From an uncultured delta proteobacterium (GTDB lineage Bacteria > Myxococcota_A > Polyangia > Polyangiales > Polyangiaceae): a stretch of DNA of 37,515 nucleotides. The position numbers and the translations under genes were made by a program. Below the pieces are notes generated by a model. It was given only the letters and a program-made list of their open reading frames with translations, was not told where the DNA came from and ran no database searches. Shown here piece by piece: positions 8,531 through 17,284 of the stretch. Where the stretch lies: NCBI GenBank assembly GCA_903906315.1, contig CAIVJW010000183.1:1-37515 (forward strand), given 5' to 3'. Position 1 is the first letter of the stretch; the number at the start of each line of letters is the position of its first letter.

Positions 8531-8536
8531 AGCCTA
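8531..8536 (-). promoter_or_regulatory. Putative -10 element of PilZ-sigma operon
   Basis: TAGGCT on the minus strand, 18 nt before the PilZ ATG, is a good -10 match. No TTGACA-like -35 is visible at 17 nt. The PilZ start has no clear Shine-Dalgarno. Confidence 0.35.
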
Positions 8537-8579
8537 GCGCACTCGCGCGGCCCCGGAGCGAGAGGTCGACCCTCGGGGG

Positions 8580-9440
8580 CTAGCCGCCGTCGAACAGCCA
8601 ACCGAGGACGTCGCCCATGGCGCGGTCGGCCTCCGGGCCGTACTCGCCGTGGTGCGCGCCCGGCAGCTCGAAATACGCGGCGTCGAGGCCGGCGGATCGA
8701 AAGGCTCGCGACGCCTCGAAGAGGTGCTGCCGGCGGTCGAGGCCGCCCGCGACGAGCGCCGCGCGGATCGGCGAGAGCCCGTCGGGCGAAGGCGCGGTCG
8801 GCGAGGCCGCGAGCACGACGCGGCGGTAGCGGGCCGGGAAGCGCCGCGCGAGGCCCGCCGCGCGGAGCGAGCCCTGCGAGTAGCCGACGACGGTGACGGC
8901 GCCGAGGTCGATCGGATCGCCGCGGACGTCGCCGACCGCGCGCAGGGCCGCGGCGACCCGCGCGTCGAGGTGCGCGACGTCGGGCCCCCACGAGAAGCGC
9001 CCGGTGCCCTCGCAGGGCTTGTCGCCGAGGAGCGCGACCACCGTCCCATGCCGCACCGCCGCGTGCTCCCAGGCGCGAAACGCCTCGATCCGGCCGCAGA
9101 CGCCGTGCAGGTACACGAGGGCGCGCCGATCGCCGGGCGAGCCGTGGGCGACCTGCACCGGCCGGTCACCGGCGACCGGCACGCGCGTCGGAAGCTCGGG
9201 GGTCGGCGCCGCGGCGATCGCCGCGAGCCCCGCGGCAGGCGTGGCGAGGGCGGGATCCGCCTCGCCGTGGGGCGACCGCGGCGCGCCCTCCGTGCCGAGG
9301 CCGCGCGCGGGCGGGGCGGCTGTCGCCGGCGAGGCCGGATCCGCGCGGATCACCGACGCGGCCGCGAGGGCGATCGCGAACGCGAGAGGTGCGAGGACGC
9401 GCGGCGGGGGCTTCACGGGGGACGTCGAGGAGGATGCCAC
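8580..9440 (-). CDS. Exported alpha/beta-hydrolase
   Basis: A 286-residue protein. The N-terminus is a signal peptide (basic start, hydrophobic LAPLAFAIALAAASVI at about 16-31, likely cleavage near the following ADPA). A Pro/Ala-rich linker then runs to about residue 100. The hydrolase core has an LHG oxyanion-hole motif at 111-113, the nucleophile elbow GYSQGS with Ser 188, and a C-terminal catalytic His in GAHHGEYG (263/264). The acid residue is probably Asp 235 or nearby, which is less certain. The fold is closest to small serine esterases or PHB-depolymerase-like enzymes. Substrate is unknown. It lies 67 nt upstream of the PilZ gene on the same strand, but a separate -10-like site in that gap suggests independent transcription. 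Confidence 0.8.
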   Translation of the reverse strand: MASSSTSPVKPPPRVLAPLAFAIALAAASVIRADPASPATAAPPARGLGTEGAPRSPHGEADPALATPAAGLAAIAAAPTPELPTRVPVAGDRPVQVAHGSPGDRRALVYLHGVCGRIEAFRAWEHAAVRHGTVVALLGDKPCEGTGRFSWGPDVAHLDARVAAALRAVGDVRGDPIDLGAVTVVGYSQGSLRAAGLARRFPARYRRVVLAASPTAPSPDGLSPIRAALVAGGLDRRQHLFEASRAFRSAGLDAAYFELPGAHHGEYGPEADRAMGDVLGWLFDGG

Positions 9441-9746
9441 GAGGGGGCCCCGGGCGACGAGAAGTCGGCCGCCGTTCGCGGCGCAGGCGCGAAGAGGCTT
9501 CGATCAGGGCGCCACCGAGCTGAACGGCACCGGCGCGAACGACGCGCAGCAGCGCAGCGTCACGCTCGAGGACGCGCGAGGAGGCACCGACGTTTGCCCG
9601 CGACGGATCGCCGAGGCGCGAGAAGCCTGGAGTCAGCGAGCCCGATCGCCGGGAGCGCGATCACCGCCGCGACAAGGACGCATGATTTGCCACGTGTCGC
9701 GGCCGGTCGTCGCCTAGCATCCCCGCTGCCCAGCAAGAGAGGTGCC
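9441..9746. other. Intergenic region between divergent genes (306 bp)
   Basis: This gap separates the divergently transcribed hydrolase and methyltransferase and should hold both promoters. The only clear site is AAGAGAGG (about 9735-9742), the ribosome-binding site that fixes the GTG start at 9747. TAGCAT at about 9716-9721 could be a -10 on the plus strand. I see no gene with coding-like codon use and a credible start. Confidence 0.4.
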
Positions 9747-10781
9747 GTGGACATTCTCACTCGTCTGAATTCGAAGACCGCTTACTCGACGCCTGCGCTC
9801 CAGGCAATCATCGGCGCGTGGGTCGCGAGCACCCTCCTCGAGCGGTTGCCGAAGATCTCGACGACCAATGGAAACGTCTCCGAGGACCATTACGACAAGG
9901 GATCGATCTACGCGCTGCTTTACTCGCTGTACCGGTCGGTCGGCACGGTGCGCAGCGAGACCGGCGAGCCGTACGAGCTGACGTTCAACACGTGGGGTTA
10001 CGCCTGGCCCAAGGACTGGGGCACCAACCGCACGACGACCGGCTCCGACCCGCAGCGGTTCGGGCGCAACGCATACACGGGCCTCTTCGAGGCGCCGGCG
10101 GTCAAGGCGTTCCTCGAGGAGCGCGGCGGGCGCGTGCACATCGTCGAGATGGGCTGCGGCACCGGCGCCGGCGCGCACCACATCTGCAAGAACGTGCTGC
10201 CGAGCTGTACCTACGAGGCCGTCGACATGCAGCAGGCCGCCATCGCGACCTGCCGGCGCAAGTTCGTGCCGGAGCTCGGCGGCCGCCTCGTCGCGACGCA
10301 CGCGAACGCGACCGCGCTGTCGATCCAGCCCGCGAGCGCGGACCTCGTCGTGGTCTGCGAGACGCACGTGACAGAGCACGCCGGCGAGGTGACGAAGGAG
10401 GACGAGCGCTTCTTCCAGACGGCGTTCCGGCTGCTCAAGCCGGGGGGCTTCCTGGTCTGGGGCAACGCGATCCCCGACTCCACGTGGAAGCCGTGCTTCG
10501 CCTACCTCGAGTCGATCGGGATGAAGGAGATCGCGGTCCGCGACGTCACGAAGGAGGCCGTCGTGGCGCGCGACGAGGACCGGCGGCGCGTCGATGCGTA
10601 CGTCGACCAGTGCGTCGACCGGTTCTACGGCTTCCGCATCCCCGTGATCGGGCGCCGCAGGCGCGCCGAGGCCGAGGCGGCGCTCAAGAACTTCTACCGG
10701 AACCCGGGCACGAACCTCTACGACAACATGACGAACGGCACGGACAGCTACAAGGTCGTCGCGTTCCAGAAGCCGGCCTGA
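9747..10781 (+). CDS. Class I SAM-dependent methyltransferase
   Basis: A 344-residue enzyme. The start is GTG 9747 (MDILTRLNSKTAYS after initiation) because AAGAGAGG sits 4 nt upstream. The Rossmann-fold SAM-binding motif I is VEMGCGTGAGAHH (Gly 136, 138, 140), followed by an acidic residue at the end of strand 2 (AVDM), motif II around ADLVVVCETHVTEH, and motif III LLKPGGFLVWGN. An N-terminal extension of about 120 residues containing HYDKGSIYALLYSLYRS precedes the core, as in small-molecule or lipid methyltransferases of the sterol/polyketide type. There is no membrane segment. The substrate is not identifiable and no biosynthetic cluster surrounds it. Codon use is slightly less extreme than in its neighbours at the start (TTC, AAG, ATT codons). 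Confidence 0.88.
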   Translation: MDILTRLNSKTAYSTPALQAIIGAWVASTLLERLPKISTTNGNVSEDHYDKGSIYALLYSLYRSVGTVRSETGEPYELTFNTWGYAWPKDWGTNRTTTGSDPQRFGRNAYTGLFEAPAVKAFLEERGGRVHIVEMGCGTGAGAHHICKNVLPSCTYEAVDMQQAAIATCRRKFVPELGGRLVATHANATALSIQPASADLVVVCETHVTEHAGEVTKEDERFFQTAFRLLKPGGFLVWGNAIPDSTWKPCFAYLESIGMKEIAVRDVTKEAVVARDEDRRRVDAYVDQCVDRFYGFRIPVIGRRRRAEAEAALKNFYRNPGTNLYDNMTNGTDSYKVVAFQKPA

Positions 10782-10841
10782 CGGCGCGATCGACACCGCG
10801 GGTCGAGGGCGCCGCCGGCACGGGGCGGCGCCGCGATCCGC

Positions 10842-11060
10842 GGCATCGGGATCCGGTGCGCCGCCGCGCGTCGCGGCGCCCGTGAATGCATGCGACGCGA
10901 GGGCCGCTTCGCCCCGAAGGACGAATACGGGGCCGTCGTGATCGCCCACGAAGGGCGGCTCGCCACGCGACGCCGGCGACCTCGAGGTCCGCCTCGTCGA
11001 CGCGGTCGCGGATCGCACCGCCGCGCGGCGTGACGGATCGCAGGGATCTGCGGGCGCGCG
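10842..11060 (+). pseudogene. Possible frameshifted coding remnant, unrecognised family
   Basis: Within the 330-bp gap between the methyltransferase and Uma2 genes, two adjacent plus-strand segments have strongly coding-like third positions but lie in different frames. The first, from about 10842 to 10967, includes FAPKDEYGAVVIAHEGRL. The second, from 10969 to about 11045, reads DAGDLEVRLVDAVADRTAA. Omitting one C at about 10968 joins them into one reading frame. No start with a ribosome site and no natural stop before the Uma2 gene are evident. I do not recognise a family. This may be a decayed gene, a sequencing indel in a small gene, or chance. Otherwise the gap holds nothing recognisable except the Uma2 promoter. 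Confidence 0.3.
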
Positions 11061-11099
11061 CGGGCACACGGCCCGCGACGCCTCGCGGCGGCCGCGTGG

Positions 11100-11105
11100 T
11101 ACGAT
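11100..11105 (+). promoter_or_regulatory. -10-like TACGAT, leaderless start of Uma2 gene
   Basis: TACGAT ends 6 nt before the ATG at 11112, which would put the transcription start at or next to the start codon. No Shine-Dalgarno is present. See the finding on leaderless starts. Confidence 0.45.
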
Positions 11106-11111
11106 CGCCTC

Positions 11112-11741
11112 ATGGTGCGATCTGCCGCCGCGGGCGCCCGACCGCCTGCCGAGATGACGCTCGAGGAGTGGGCCGCGCAGGACGAAGACGAGGAGGGCGA
11201 GCTCGTCGACGGCCGCCTGGTGGAGGAAGAGGTGCCGAGCTTCTTGCACGAGGCGATCGTGGCGTGGCTCATCCGGACGCTGAGCGCGTGGGCCCTCCCC
11301 GCTGGCGGCTGGGTCTTCGGGTCCGAGGCGAAGTTCGCCGTCGGGCCGCGCCGCGGGCGCAAGCCGGACGTGTCGGTGTTCCCGGCGGGGTCGACCGCCC
11401 CGTACGGGCGTTCGTCGCTCGGCCGCACGCCGCCGGGGATCATGGTCGAGGTCATCACCGCGCGACCGCGCGACGCGCGCCGGGACCGGGTGGAGAAGCT
11501 CCGCGACTACTCCCTGTTCGGCGTCGGATCGTACTGGCTCGTCGACCCGCGCCAGCGGACGCTCGAGGTGCTGCTCCTGGCAAGCGGCGGTTGCTACCAG
11601 ATCGCGCTCGCCGCGAGCGAGGGCGCGCACGCCGTCCCGGGCTGCGAAGGCCTCGTGATCGACCTCGACGCGCTGTGGGCCGAGGTCGACCGGCTGCCGG
11701 AGATCGTCGACGATTCGGGCACGCAGGACGAGGACGCGTGA
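11112..11741 (+). CDS. Uma2 family (DUF820) PD-(D/E)XK-like endonuclease
   Basis: A 209-residue protein of the Uma2/DUF820 family, a restriction-endonuclease-like fold expanded in cyanobacteria, actinobacteria and myxobacteria and with poorly known function. Family motifs appear in order: TLEEW near the start, GELVDGRLV with Glu 30, RKPDVSVF with catalytic Asp 86, VEVIT with Glu 113, then a D-R-x-EKLRDY segment, and YWLVDP before the C-terminal beta strand. The nuclease core is therefore intact. An acidic run (DEDEEGE) precedes the first motif. It appears monocistronic: a -10-like site sits directly at its start and a strong hairpin follows its stop. No toxin, transposase or restriction partner is adjacent. 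Confidence 0.88.
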   Translation: MVRSAAAGARPPAEMTLEEWAAQDEDEEGELVDGRLVEEEVPSFLHEAIVAWLIRTLSAWALPAGGWVFGSEAKFAVGPRRGRKPDVSVFPAGSTAPYGRSSLGRTPPGIMVEVITARPRDARRDRVEKLRDYSLFGVGSYWLVDPRQRTLEVLLLASGGCYQIALAASEGAHAVPGCEGLVIDLDALWAEVDRLPEIVDDSGTQDEDA

Positions 11742-11742
11742 C

Positions 11743-11763
11743 GGGCGCCTGATCGAGGCGCCC
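11743..11763 (+). terminator. Strong hairpin after Uma2 gene
   Basis: GGGCGCC (11743-11749) pairs perfectly with GGCGCCC (11757-11763) around a 7-nt loop, starting 1 nt after the stop codon. No T-tract follows, but its position and stability fit a terminator. Confidence 0.5.
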
Positions 11764-11882
11764 CGTACGCGGCGGGCCGCTCGCCCACCTTGCCGGTCGA
11801 GCGGCAGCACGATCGAGGGCAGATCGGCTACTCTTCATCCGACGCGATACGCGCCGGTGGTTTCGCCCACAGAGGTGCTCCG

Positions 11883-13088
11883 ATGCCTTCGCGCCCGCCC
11901 GACTCGCCCCGCATCACGACCGCCCCGGCACGGGACGACCGCGACCGCGCCTGGCTGGCGACGCTGACGGTGCTCTACGTCGAGGACGACGCGACCACGC
12001 GCGCCCTGCTCGCCCGCTACCTGCGGCGCCGCGTGGGTCGCCTCGTCGAGGCCGAAGACGGCGCGGCGGGGGCGCGGCGGTTCCTCGAGGATCGCCCCGC
12101 CATCGTGATCACCGACATCCAGATGCCGGGCCTGGACGGGCTCGGCATGGCGAGCGCGATCCGCAGGATCGATCCGGTCGTCCCGATCCTGGTGACCACG
12201 GCCTTCGAGCAGGTCGACTACCTGCGCCGCGCGATCGAGGTGGGGGTCGACGAGTACGTCACCAAGCCCATCGACGTCGACAAGCTCGAGGCCGCGCTGC
12301 TCGCGTGCGCGCGCCGCCTGCGGGCCGAGGCCCTGTTCGCGGCGGAGCGCGAGGCCGAGGTCGAAGGGATCCGGGCGCACGAGCGCGAAGCGCTCGGCCT
12401 GCTCGCGGGCGGCATGGCCCACGACTTCAACAACCTTCTCCAGGCCGTGATCGGCAATCTCAGCCTCGCCGTCCCCCTCGCGACCCCCGGCACCGAGCTG
12501 CGCGAGATCCTCGACGAGGCCGCGAAGGCCGCCGACCTGACCGTGGAGCTCGGCGCTCGCCTGCGCACGCTCGCCGACGGCGGGTTCGCGGCGTTCCGCA
12601 CGGAGTCCCTGGCGCCCGTGCTGTCCGCGGCGCTCGCCGGCGCGCTCGCGGGGTCGCGCACGACGCTGCGCCTCGACCTGCCGGCGGACCTGCCCGACGT
12701 CGCGCACGATCCCGAGCTGCTCCGCCGCGCGTTCGCGCAGCTGGCCCAGAACGCGCGCGAGGCGATGATCGACGCCGGGCAGCTCTCGGTCCAGGGCGAG
12801 CTGTGCGCGTTCGGCGACGGAGAGGCGCCCCGGCCGCTCGGCGCGGGGCGGTACGTGCAGCTGAGCTTCCGCGACACGGGCCCAGGGATCGCGAAGGAGA
12901 TCCTGCCCAGGGTCTTCGATCCCTACTTCAGCACCAAGGAGCGCGGAGGCGTGCGCGGGATGGGGCTCGGCCTCGCGCTCTGCGCGGCCATCGTGCGCAA
13001 GCACCACGGGGCCTGCACCGCGGCGTCGACGCCCGGGGAGGGAGCCGTCTTCACCGTGCTGCTCCCCACCTCGCCCGATCCGGCCTGA
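11883..13088 (+). CDS. Receiver-histidine kinase (REC-HisKA-HATPase)
   Basis: A 401-residue cytoplasmic protein starting at ATG 11883, with an AGAGG ribosome site. A receiver domain comes first (about 28-145): acidic pair in VEDD, phospho-Asp 78 in ITDIQMPG, and Lys in VTKPID. A short coiled linker (AEREAEVEGIRAHEREALG) leads to a HisKA with His 180 in MAHDFNNLLQ, then an HATPase with N-box AQNAREAM, DTGPGI and GMGLGLAL. Receiver-first kinases often work as phosphorelay intermediates, switched by an upstream kinase. The obvious candidate is the PAS kinase whose start lies 4 nt after this gene's stop. No output domain is present. Upstream in-frame codons have no ribosome site, so the shorter start is preferred. 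Confidence 0.92.
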   Translation: MPSRPPDSPRITTAPARDDRDRAWLATLTVLYVEDDATTRALLARYLRRRVGRLVEAEDGAAGARRFLEDRPAIVITDIQMPGLDGLGMASAIRRIDPVVPILVTTAFEQVDYLRRAIEVGVDEYVTKPIDVDKLEAALLACARRLRAEALFAAEREAEVEGIRAHEREALGLLAGGMAHDFNNLLQAVIGNLSLAVPLATPGTELREILDEAAKAADLTVELGARLRTLADGGFAAFRTESLAPVLSAALAGALAGSRTTLRLDLPADLPDVAHDPELLRRAFAQLAQNAREAMIDAGQLSVQGELCAFGDGEAPRPLGAGRYVQLSFRDTGPGIAKEILPRVFDPYFSTKERGGVRGMGLGLALCAAIVRKHHGACTAASTPGEGAVFTVLLPTSPDPA

Positions 13089-13092
13089 TCCC

Positions 13093-15327
13093 ATGGACGA
13101 GCGCCACCTCCGGTTCCTGTTCGACCACCTGTCGACCGGGCTCGCGCATTGCCAGGTGATCGTCGACGGTCCCCCGCCGCACGACTTCGTCTATCTGGAC
13201 GTCAACGCCTCCTTCGAGGCCCTGACGGGGCTGCACGACGTCGTCGGCAAGAGGGCCTCGGAGGTGATCCCTGGCATTCTCGAGACCGAGCCCGAGCTCC
13301 TCGGCATCTACGCCGAGGTGGCCTCCACCGGGCGGCCTCGCAGGTTCAACCGATACCTGGGCGCGCTCGGCAAGCAACTCTCGGTCTCGGCGGTGTGCCC
13401 CGAGGCGGGCCAGTTCATCGCGATCTTCGAGGTGACGGCCGACGCGCAGCTCGCGGACGCGCTGCGCGAGAGCCGGGAGCGCCGGCGATCGGTCGAGCGG
13501 TCGATGACCGAAGGGGTCGTCATCCAGGCGGCCGGCGGCGGCATCCTTTCGTGCAACCAGGCCGCCGAGCGCATCCTCGGCCTCTCGCGGGCACAGCTCG
13601 AGGGGCGCACCTCGCTCGACCCTCGCTGGCGCGCCCTGCGCGCGGATGGCCTGGCGCGGAAGGTCTCGCTGACGGTGCAGCCGGTGGTCGACGCGAACGG
13701 CGCGGCGCTCTTTCACTTCGGGCTGGTCGAGGACGTCCCCGATCGCAGGCGGGCGCACGAGGCGCTGCGCGCCAGCGAGGCCCGCTTCCGCAACCTCTTC
13801 GAGTCCCACAGCGCGGTGATGCTGCTGATCGATCCGGCCGACGGGCTCATCGTCGACGCGAACCCGGCGGCCGCGCGGTTCTACGGCTACGCGCAGGACG
13901 CGCTGCGCGGCATGCCCATCGGGAGCCTCAACATGCTGCCCCGCGACGAGCTGCGGCGCGCCATGACGAACGCCGCCGACACGGCCCAGAACACCTTCGT
14001 CTTCCCGCATCGCCTGGCCGACGGCCAGATCCGCACCGTGGAGATCCGATCGTCGCCGGCCACCATCGACGGGAGGACCCTGCTCTTCAGCATCGTCCAC
14101 GACGTCACCGAGCGCGAGCGCGCGATCGCCGCGATCACGCGCGAGCGGCAGCGCTACCGGTCGCTCATGGACATCTCGCAGGACGGCATTCACCTGCTCG
14201 ACGACCAGGGCCACCTGATCGAGGCCAACCGGGCCTTCCTGCGCATGATCGGCCAGGCCCGCGTCGACGGCCTCCGCGTCTCCGACTGGGACGCGCAGAT
14301 CCCCCCGGGCGAGCTGGTCTCTCGGGTAGAAGCCCTGATCGATCGGCCGGGCCTGTTCCAGACGAGGCATCGGCGATCCGACGGGAGCGTGTTCGACGTG
14401 GAGGTGCACGCCGGCCCGGTCGAGCTCGACGGGCGACGCTACCTCCTGGCCGCCTCGCGCGACGTCAGCGCGCGCAGGGCCTTCGAGGAGGCGCTGGCCA
14501 CGCAGCAGGCGCAGCTCGAGCACCTCAATCGGTCGCTCGAGGAGCGCATCGCTCACGACGTCGAGGAGATCCGCGAAAAGGATCGGCTGCTCGTCGCGCA
14601 GCACAGGCAGGCTGCCATCGGCGAGCTGATTGGCTACATCGCCCACCAGTGGCGACAGCCCCTCAATGCGCTCGGGCTCGTGCTGTCGAACCTCCGCGAC
14701 GCGTCGCGCTTCGGCGAGCTCGACGCGCCCGCGGTCGAGGCGGCGTACACGGACGGCACCCGCCTCGTGAAGAAGATGTCGTCGACCATCAACGATTTTC
14801 GCGATTTTCTCCAACCCGACAAGGAGAATCGAGCCTTCTCCGCCCTCGCCAAGATCGGCGAGGCGGTCACGCTGCTCGACGCGAGCTTCCGCGACGCGGG
14901 CATCGCGCTCGAGGTCGACGCGCCCGCCGACGTCCGGCTCTTCGGGGTCGCCAACGAGTACTCCCACGTGCTGATGAACCTCCTGTCGAACGCCAAGCAG
15001 GCGATCCAGTCCACGCGGCGCGCGAGCGGCCGCGTGACGCTGCGCCTGGTCGAGCAGGACGGGTTCGGCTGCCTCACGGTGCGCGACGACGGGGGCGGCA
15101 TCGCCGACGCCGTGCTGGGCCGCCTCTTCGAGGCCTACGTCACGACGCGCGAGGGGGGCACGGGGATCGGCCTCTACATGTCGCGCAAGATCGTCGAGCG
15201 CAGCTTCGGGGGGAGCCTCGAGGCGCGCAACGTCGAGGGCGGCGCCGAGCTCACGGTGCGGGTGCCGGTCGCCGAGGCGGGGGCGCCCGGATCGCAGGCG
15301 GGCGACGGCTCCACGCCCCCGGCGTGA
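13093..15327 (+). CDS. Multi-PAS sensor histidine kinase
   Basis: A 744-residue soluble kinase. About four PAS domains fill residues 1-470: PAS1 at 1-115, PAS2 at about 130-220, PAS3 around LLIDPADGLIVDANPAAARFYGY ending near DVTERERAI, and PAS4 around GIHLLDDQGHLIEANRAF. A coiled coil (about 475-512) precedes the dimerisation domain, with phospho-His 518 in AHQWRQPLNAL. That H-box variant is frequent in delta- and epsilonproteobacterial kinases. The HATPase follows with LMNLLSNAKQAI, DDGGGIA and GTGIGLYMS. There is no receiver and no transmembrane helix, so cytosolic signals (redox, ligand or light) are sensed. It is the second gene of an operon, 4 nt after the receiver-kinase, which is its likely partner. 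Confidence 0.92.
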   Translation: MDERHLRFLFDHLSTGLAHCQVIVDGPPPHDFVYLDVNASFEALTGLHDVVGKRASEVIPGILETEPELLGIYAEVASTGRPRRFNRYLGALGKQLSVSAVCPEAGQFIAIFEVTADAQLADALRESRERRRSVERSMTEGVVIQAAGGGILSCNQAAERILGLSRAQLEGRTSLDPRWRALRADGLARKVSLTVQPVVDANGAALFHFGLVEDVPDRRRAHEALRASEARFRNLFESHSAVMLLIDPADGLIVDANPAAARFYGYAQDALRGMPIGSLNMLPRDELRRAMTNAADTAQNTFVFPHRLADGQIRTVEIRSSPATIDGRTLLFSIVHDVTERERAIAAITRERQRYRSLMDISQDGIHLLDDQGHLIEANRAFLRMIGQARVDGLRVSDWDAQIPPGELVSRVEALIDRPGLFQTRHRRSDGSVFDVEVHAGPVELDGRRYLLAASRDVSARRAFEEALATQQAQLEHLNRSLEERIAHDVEEIREKDRLLVAQHRQAAIGELIGYIAHQWRQPLNALGLVLSNLRDASRFGELDAPAVEAAYTDGTRLVKKMSSTINDFRDFLQPDKENRAFSALAKIGEAVTLLDASFRDAGIALEVDAPADVRLFGVANEYSHVLMNLLSNAKQAIQSTRRASGRVTLRLVEQDGFGCLTVRDDGGGIADAVLGRLFEAYVTTREGGTGIGLYMSRKIVERSFGGSLEARNVEGGAELTVRVPVAEAGAPGSQAGDGSTPPA

Positions 15328-15352
15328 CGACGGCCGGAGCCGGCGTGAGGCG

Positions 15353-17278
15353 TCAGGCCGCGCCGAGCTCCGCGAGCTCGGTCTCGATCGCTTCCCACTC
15401 GTTCAGGAGCGCCTCGATCTTCGGCCCCAGCGACTCGTCCTCGGCCGCGAGCTTCGCGACCTCGTCGGCCGAGGTGCGCTCGAAGAAGCCGTCGCTCGCG
15501 TAGAGCTCGAAGATGGCCTTCTTGCGGGCCTCGGCCACGTCGGTCGCGGCGAGGACCTTCTCGCGGCGCTGCTCGAGCTCCCGCTTGCGGTTGCGGCGAC
15601 GCTTGGACTCCTCCCACGACGCGCCCGCGGCGGGGCCGGCCGGCGCGCCGGGGACGCGGTCCTTCTTCGCAAGCAGCACGACGGCGTCGGCGTCGAGGTG
15701 GTCGTCGCCGCAGCGCGCGAGGTACTCGTCGTACGTGCCCGGGAAGTCGCGCGGGCCCTCGCGGCGAATCTCGAGGATGCGCGTGGCGAGGCGCGAGACG
15801 AAGTGGCGGTCGTGCGACACGAAGAGCAGCGTGCCGTCGTAGGACGACAGCCCCGAGACGAGCGCGTCGATGCTCTCGAGGTCGAGGTGGTTGGTGGGCT
15901 CGTCGAGCACGAGCACGTTCGGGTGCTCGACCATCAGCCGGCAGAAGACGAGGCGCGCGGCCTCGCCGCCCGAGAGCGCGCCGACGCTCTTGTCGACGTC
16001 GCTGCCCGAGAACAGCATCTTGCCGAGCTCGCCGCGCGCGTACGAGGGCGACGGGTCCGAGGCGGCGGCGTCGATGACGCGCAGGGGCGTCGAGCCGGGG
16101 TCCTCGAGCACCTCGCGGTGATCCTGGGCGAAGTAGCCGACGCGCACCTCGTGGCCCCACACGGCCTCGCCCGCGTCGGCCTCGAGGTTGCCGGTGACGA
16201 TCTTGAGGAGCGTGGACTTGCCGAGGCCGTTGGGGCCGATGATCGCGACGCGCTCGCCGCGCGTGACCGAGAGCGACACGTCGACGAGGACGCGGTTGTC
16301 GGCGTAGGCCTTGGAGACGTGGCGGACCTCGAGCACCTCGCGGCCGCTCTTGCGCAGCGGCACGAAGCGGAACGCGGGCGCGCGCCGCGAGGTGGCCGCG
16401 AGCTCCTCGACCTCGATCTTCTCGATCTGCTTGAGGCGGCTCTGGGCCTGCTTGGCCTTCGTGGCCTTGGCGCCGAAGCGCTCCACGAACGCGCGCTTCT
16501 CGGCGATGATCTTCTCCTGGCGGGCGATCTCGCCCTCCTTGCGATCGCGCACGAGGCGCTTCTCGGCGGCGAAGGCGGAGTAGTTGCCGGTGTAGAGCGT
16601 GATCGTGCCGTAGTCGACGTCGAGGACGTGGGTCGCGACGTTGTCGAGGAAGCGCTGGTCGTGCGAGATGACGAGCGCGGCGCCGCGGTAGCCCTCGAGG
16701 AAGCGCTCGAGCCAGCGGATGGACAGGATGTCGAGGTGGTTCGTCGGCTCGTCGAGCAAGAGCGCGTCGGGGCCGCCGAGCAGCACCTGAGCGAGCAGGA
16801 CGCGGAGCTTGAAGCCGCCCGAGAGCGTGCCGAGCGGGCGGCCGTGGGCCTCGACCGGGATGCCGAGGCCCTCGAGGATCGCGCTCGCGCGGGCCTCGAG
16901 CGTGTAGCCGTCGTGCGTGCGGATGACGTCCTCGAGGTCGGCCAGGCGCGCCGGGTCGCCGCCGTGATCGGCCAGGCGGTGCTGCTCGCCGAGCGCTCCC
17001 CAGACGACCTCGTCGCCCATCATCGCGAGGTCGCGGATGATCTTGTCGTCGTCGAGGAAGCGGTCCTGGCGCAGGACGCCGACGCGCGCCGACCGCGGGA
17101 TGGCGATGGACCCGTCGGTCTGCGGCTCGTCGCCCGAGAGGATGCGGAGGAAGGTGGTCTTGCCCGATCCGTTGGCGCCGACGAGGCCGTAGCGGTTGCC
17201 GGGGACGAGCTTGAGCGAGACGCCTTCGAAGAGGACGCGGTCGCCCCAGGCCTTCGCGAGGTTGGTGGTGCCGATCAT
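15353..17278 (-). CDS. ABC-F family ATPase with C-terminal extension
   Basis: A 641-residue duplicated ATPase without membrane segments, as in ABC-F translation factors that act at the ribosomal E site. Cassette 1 has Walker A GANGSGKTT 34-42, signature LSGGF 152-156 and LLLDEPTNHLD 173-183. Cassette 2 has Walker A GPNGLGKST 348-356, signature LSGGE 435-439 and LVLDEPTNHLD 456-466. The catalytic glutamates are 177 and 460. The charged linker between cassettes (about 240-310, KATKAKQAQSRLKQIEK) is the P-site tRNA-interaction motif region. A tail of about 110 residues, rich in Lys/Arg/Glu, forms a predicted coiled coil like that of Uup, unlike the shorter YbiT or EttA. Housekeeping or antibiotic protection cannot be separated here. 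It starts 6 nt after the stop of the upstream dehydrogenase gene and so is co-transcribed with it. Confidence 0.92.
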   Translation of the reverse strand: MIGTTNLAKAWGDRVLFEGVSLKLVPGNRYGLVGANGSGKTTFLRILSGDEPQTDGSIAIPRSARVGVLRQDRFLDDDKIIRDLAMMGDEVVWGALGEQHRLADHGGDPARLADLEDVIRTHDGYTLEARASAILEGLGIPVEAHGRPLGTLSGGFKLRVLLAQVLLGGPDALLLDEPTNHLDILSIRWLERFLEGYRGAALVISHDQRFLDNVATHVLDVDYGTITLYTGNYSAFAAEKRLVRDRKEGEIARQEKIIAEKRAFVERFGAKATKAKQAQSRLKQIEKIEVEELAATSRRAPAFRFVPLRKSGREVLEVRHVSKAYADNRVLVDVSLSVTRGERVAIIGPNGLGKSTLLKIVTGNLEADAGEAVWGHEVRVGYFAQDHREVLEDPGSTPLRVIDAAASDPSPSYARGELGKMLFSGSDVDKSVGALSGGEAARLVFCRLMVEHPNVLVLDEPTNHLDLESIDALVSGLSSYDGTLLFVSHDRHFVSRLATRILEIRREGPRDFPGTYDEYLARCGDDHLDADAVVLLAKKDRVPGAPAGPAAGASWEESKRRRNRKRELEQRREKVLAATDVAEARKKAIFELYASDGFFERTSADEVAKLAAEDESLGPKIEALLNEWEAIETELAELGAA

Positions 17279-17284
17279 CGCGAG

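Noticed and set aside
9560-9760. Minus-strand frame with a signal-peptide-like stretch (CVLVAAVIALPAIGLADS)
   Set aside because: No credible start or ribosome site, and the remainder is Arg-rich. A neighbouring frame looks about as good, so this is not convincing as a gene or remnant.
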